33,332 bases of DNA from Bradyrhizobium campsiandrae (GTDB taxonomy: Bacteria; Pseudomonadota; Alphaproteobacteria; Rhizobiales; Xanthobacteraceae), in assembly GCF_014529705.1 (NCBI RefSeq), contig NZ_JAANIH010000085.1, positions 1-33,332 on the forward strand, read 5' to 3'. Position 1 is the first letter of the stretch, and the number at the start of each line of letters is the position of its first letter. Below are positions 33,201 to 33,332 of the stretch, one piece after another. Below the pieces are notes generated by a model. That model did no database searches and was not told the origin of the DNA. It worked only from the letters and a program-made list of their open reading frames with translations. The translations under genes and the position numbers were made by a program.

Positions 33201-33332
33201 TTAAATGTTTAGTCCCGGCATTTGCTGGAGCGGATTGAGGGTGAATCGTTCTGGCTCTTTTGTCCAGGCCCTGCAGATGAATTCGTAGGGTGTGAGGCCT
33301 TTGAGGGTCTTGAGTCGCTTGGCGAAGTTGTA
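33201..33332 (-). CDS. IS481-type transposase, C-terminal end only
   Basis: The minus-strand frame enters from the window edge and encodes 43 residues ending at TAA 33203-33201. It contains YNFAKRLKTLKGLTPYEF, then ICRAWTKEPERF and a LNPLQQMPGLNI end. This tail matches what I know of IS481-family transposases (DDE type, rve domain). The catalytic part lies outside the window, so whether the element is intact cannot be judged. The hairpin repeat at 33145 is next to the 3' end; the terminal inverted repeat was not identified. Confidence 0.8.
   Translation of the reverse strand, partial: YNFAKRLKTLKGLTPYEFICRAWTKEPERFTLNPLQQMPGLNI

Overview
The window looks like chromosome of a Bradyrhizobium-type alphaproteobacterium (Rhizobiales). 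The DNA is GC-rich. It carries the rhizobial regulatory block pckA / chvI-chvG / hprK / EIIA-Man / HPr, several small secreted proteins of types I associate with Bradyrhizobium (DUF3551, Cys-rich repeat, PepSY), and rhizobial intergenic palindromes. This assignment rests on gene content and recalled family resemblance; no search was run.

Layout. (1) 1-5.1 kb: the tail of a haloacetate-dehalogenase-like hydrolase, a secreted TPR protein, an SRPBCC/AHSA1 protein, two small minus-strand envelope proteins, a compound palindrome, an Asp/Glu racemase, a LuxR-type regulator and a short conserved-looking ORF. (2) 5.2-6.7 kb: a tight minus-strand operon of five small, mostly envelope-associated genes ending in a PepSY protein. 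(3) 6.9-14.8 kb: two small plus-strand genes, a minus-strand TetR regulator and, divergent from it, an overlapping operon of a degenerate histidine-kinase-like protein, two lipoprotein RND adaptors and one RND permease. The arrangement of two adaptors, one pump and no outer-membrane channel recalls TriABC. Near-identical 18-bp sites lie upstream of the five-gene operon and between tetR and the pump operon, so the two operons may form one TetR regulon. (4) 14.8-16.9 kb: a DUF3551 protein, a decayed gene fragment, a DUF2933-like His-rich membrane protein coupled to an isoprenylcysteine-methyltransferase-like enzyme, and a four-helix membrane protein.

(5) 16.9-19.8 kb: an accessory patch that looks less GC-rich by eye. 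It holds a two-gene module: a 130-aa protein of unknown function and a 431-aa protein whose C-terminus resembles ImmA/IrrE peptidases but lacks the HExxH zinc motif. One side is bounded by a 114-bp inverted repeat, the other by degraded genes and a direct repeat pair. This is the best candidate for an undescribed system. (6) 19.8-27.5 kb: core genes lepA, a GT39-like glycosyltransferase, HPr, EIIA-Man, a short HprK, ChvG and ChvI. The PTS proteins and ChvG form a chain of 4-bp stop/start overlaps, except for a 207-bp gap between hprK and the EIIA gene. No sugar permease is present, consistent with a purely regulatory PTS beside an acid/envelope-stress two-component system. (7) 27.7-33.3 kb: a HugZ-like FMN/heme protein, a large exported TPR-CHAT protein, pckA with a clear terminator, and the 3' end of an IS481-type transposase at the window edge.
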